From Streptomyces sp. NBC_00775 (GTDB lineage: Bacteria; Actinomycetota; Actinomycetes; Streptomycetales; Streptomycetaceae): DNA of 64,000 bases. Location: assembly GCF_036347135.1 (NCBI RefSeq), contig NZ_CP108938.1, forward strand, positions 4,712,001 through 4,776,000, in the 5' to 3' direction. Under the pieces are notes generated by a model. It made no database searches and was not told where the DNA came from. It saw only the letters and a list, made by a program, of their open reading frames with translations. Each line of letters starts with the position of its first letter. Position 1 is the stretch's first letter. Positions 63,283 to 64,000 of the stretch are shown here, piece after piece. The translations under genes and the position numbers were made by a program.

Positions 63283-64000
63283 ATGAATTCCCAGGCGCCG
63301 ACGCCCGGGCTGGACGCCCTGCTGCAGAATGCCCGCAGGCGATCCGGACTGACTCAGGAACAACTCGCCGGACTTTCCACTGTCAGCGTGCGAGCCATCC
63401 GCGACCTCGAACAGGGCCGCGTGCAACATCCTCGTAAAGAAACTCTGCGACTGCTGGCCGGCGCCATGCGGCTGAGCGACGCGCGGCGCATCGAACTCGA
63501 ACTCGCGGTCGACGCCCACTCGGTGGGCCGCGTCTTCCAGGACAGTTACGGCGCCGAGCTCGCCGCCCCGCCCACCCCGCTGCGTCCGCTGGTCGGCCGG
63601 GTGGCCGAACTGGAGGCGCTGACCTTCCGGCTGAGCACCGAGCACGAGCGGCTGCTGACCCTGGTGGGCCTGCCCGGCGTGGGCAAGTCCCGGCTCGCTC
63701 AGGAGGCCACGCTGCGGATCCACGCCCGGGACCAGGTGCCGGTGCTGTGGGTACCCATGGACCGGCCGGACGAGAACGCTGACACGGCGGACCGCAGTCC
63801 GCAGTCGACCATGGTCGGCTGGGTACGGTCGCTGGTGCGCGACGGCGAGAAGTACGACGAACTGGCCGCCGTCATAGGGTCCAAGCCCACCCTGATCGTG
63901 CTGGACGGTCACGACGCGTCACCGGTCGTCAGCCCGCCCGTGCTGAACCTGCTGCGTTCCTGCGAACGCCTCAAGATCCTCATCACCAGCCGCCGCCCTG
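63283..64000 (+). CDS. XRE-type HTH/NB-ARC (STAND) regulator, 3' truncated by window edge
   Basis: The frame runs off the end of the window with 239 codons visible. ATG 63283 has AAGGAG at 63271-63276 (6-nt spacing); ATG 63280 is too close. The HTH is at about 10-63 (LLQNARRRSGLTQEQLAGLS, then SVRAIRDLEQGRV), followed by a linker and a P-loop NTPase: Walker A GLPGVGKSR (about 129-137) and Walker B PTLIVLDGHD (about 206-215), then LKILITSRRP typical of NB-ARC/AP-ATPases. Such STAND proteins are often transcriptional regulators of antibiotic clusters. It is divergent from the AfsR-like gene, with a SARP array in its promoter, suggesting a regulatory cascade. Confidence 0.82.
   Translation, partial: MNSQAPTPGLDALLQNARRRSGLTQEQLAGLSTVSVRAIRDLEQGRVQHPRKETLRLLAGAMRLSDARRIELELAVDAHSVGRVFQDSYGAELAAPPTPLRPLVGRVAELEALTFRLSTEHERLLTLVGLPGVGKSRLAQEATLRIHARDQVPVLWVPMDRPDENADTADRSPQSTMVGWVRSLVRDGEKYDELAAVIGSKPTLIVLDGHDASPVVSPPVLNLLRSCERLKILITSRRP

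Noticed and set aside
62966..63283. + strand 105-codon frame before the XRE/NB-ARC gene
   Set aside because: It starts inside the SARP coding region, has no ribosome site, and spans the heptamer array.
63004..63912. N-terminal extension of the AfsR-like frame
   Set aside because: It crosses the promoter region and the divergent XRE/NB-ARC gene; the SARP domain begins right after GTG 63003.

Overview
The window is high-GC, densely packed actinobacterial DNA. GTG and TTG starts, ATGA/GTGA overlaps, SARP regulators, a RsbU/SpoIIE-type phosphatase and GC-rich hairpin terminators all point to Streptomyces. It carries two specialised-metabolite loci side by side, separated by ordinary transport and regulatory genes.

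Region 1 (about 2.7-28.3 kb) is a complete clavulanic-acid-type gene set. One arm on the + strand is gcaS-orf16-oppA2-orf14. On the - strand are orf13-orf12-fd-cyp (transcribed cyp to orf13). Then come car and claR (+), oppA1 (-), and the early pathway ceaS2-bls2-pah2-cas2 with oat2 (all -). Lengths and catalytic residues match the Streptomyces clavuligerus enzymes as I remember them: BLS is 513 aa with Y348/E382/K443, CEAS is 573 aa with E57 and H120, PAH is 313 aa, CAR is 247 aa. A divergent low-affinity-type penicillin-binding protein (PcbR-like) and a CcaR-like SARP sit beyond ceaS2. Unlike the canonical order, oppA1 and oat2 are separated by a TetX-like monooxygenase, a TetR repressor and a transposase remnant (16.2-18.45 kb), which looks like a later insertion.

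Region 2 (28.5-38.6 kb) holds a Tat-exported metallo-beta-lactamase-fold protein, an amino acid permease, a LacI/MFS pair with a perfect LacI-type operator, a small secreted protein next to a Cys-rich protein, a type II thioesterase, a coupled 47-aa ORF/GAF-PP2C phosphatase pair, and a MASE1 membrane protein. A 25-bp-stem terminator at 38.6 kb marks the boundary.

Region 3 (38.7-64 kb) is an NRPS/PKS locus. One - strand operon runs MFS exporter, A-T-C-T, MupA/Atu3671-type luciferase-like monooxygenase, C-A-T-E, C-A-T-TE, C-A-T, KS-ACP. Facing it are a small hypothetical gene and a 50-aa secreted peptide, then an AfsR-like SARP/NB-ARC/TPR activator (-) and a truncated XRE/NB-ARC regulator (+). 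Four promoters in this locus carry GGGAACG-like heptamers repeated every 11 bp and placed exactly 8 nt from an nAnnnT -10 element. That is the classical SARP promoter architecture, and it ties the exporter/NRPS operon, the small peptide and the second regulator into one regulon. The NRPS product cannot be named from sequence alone.
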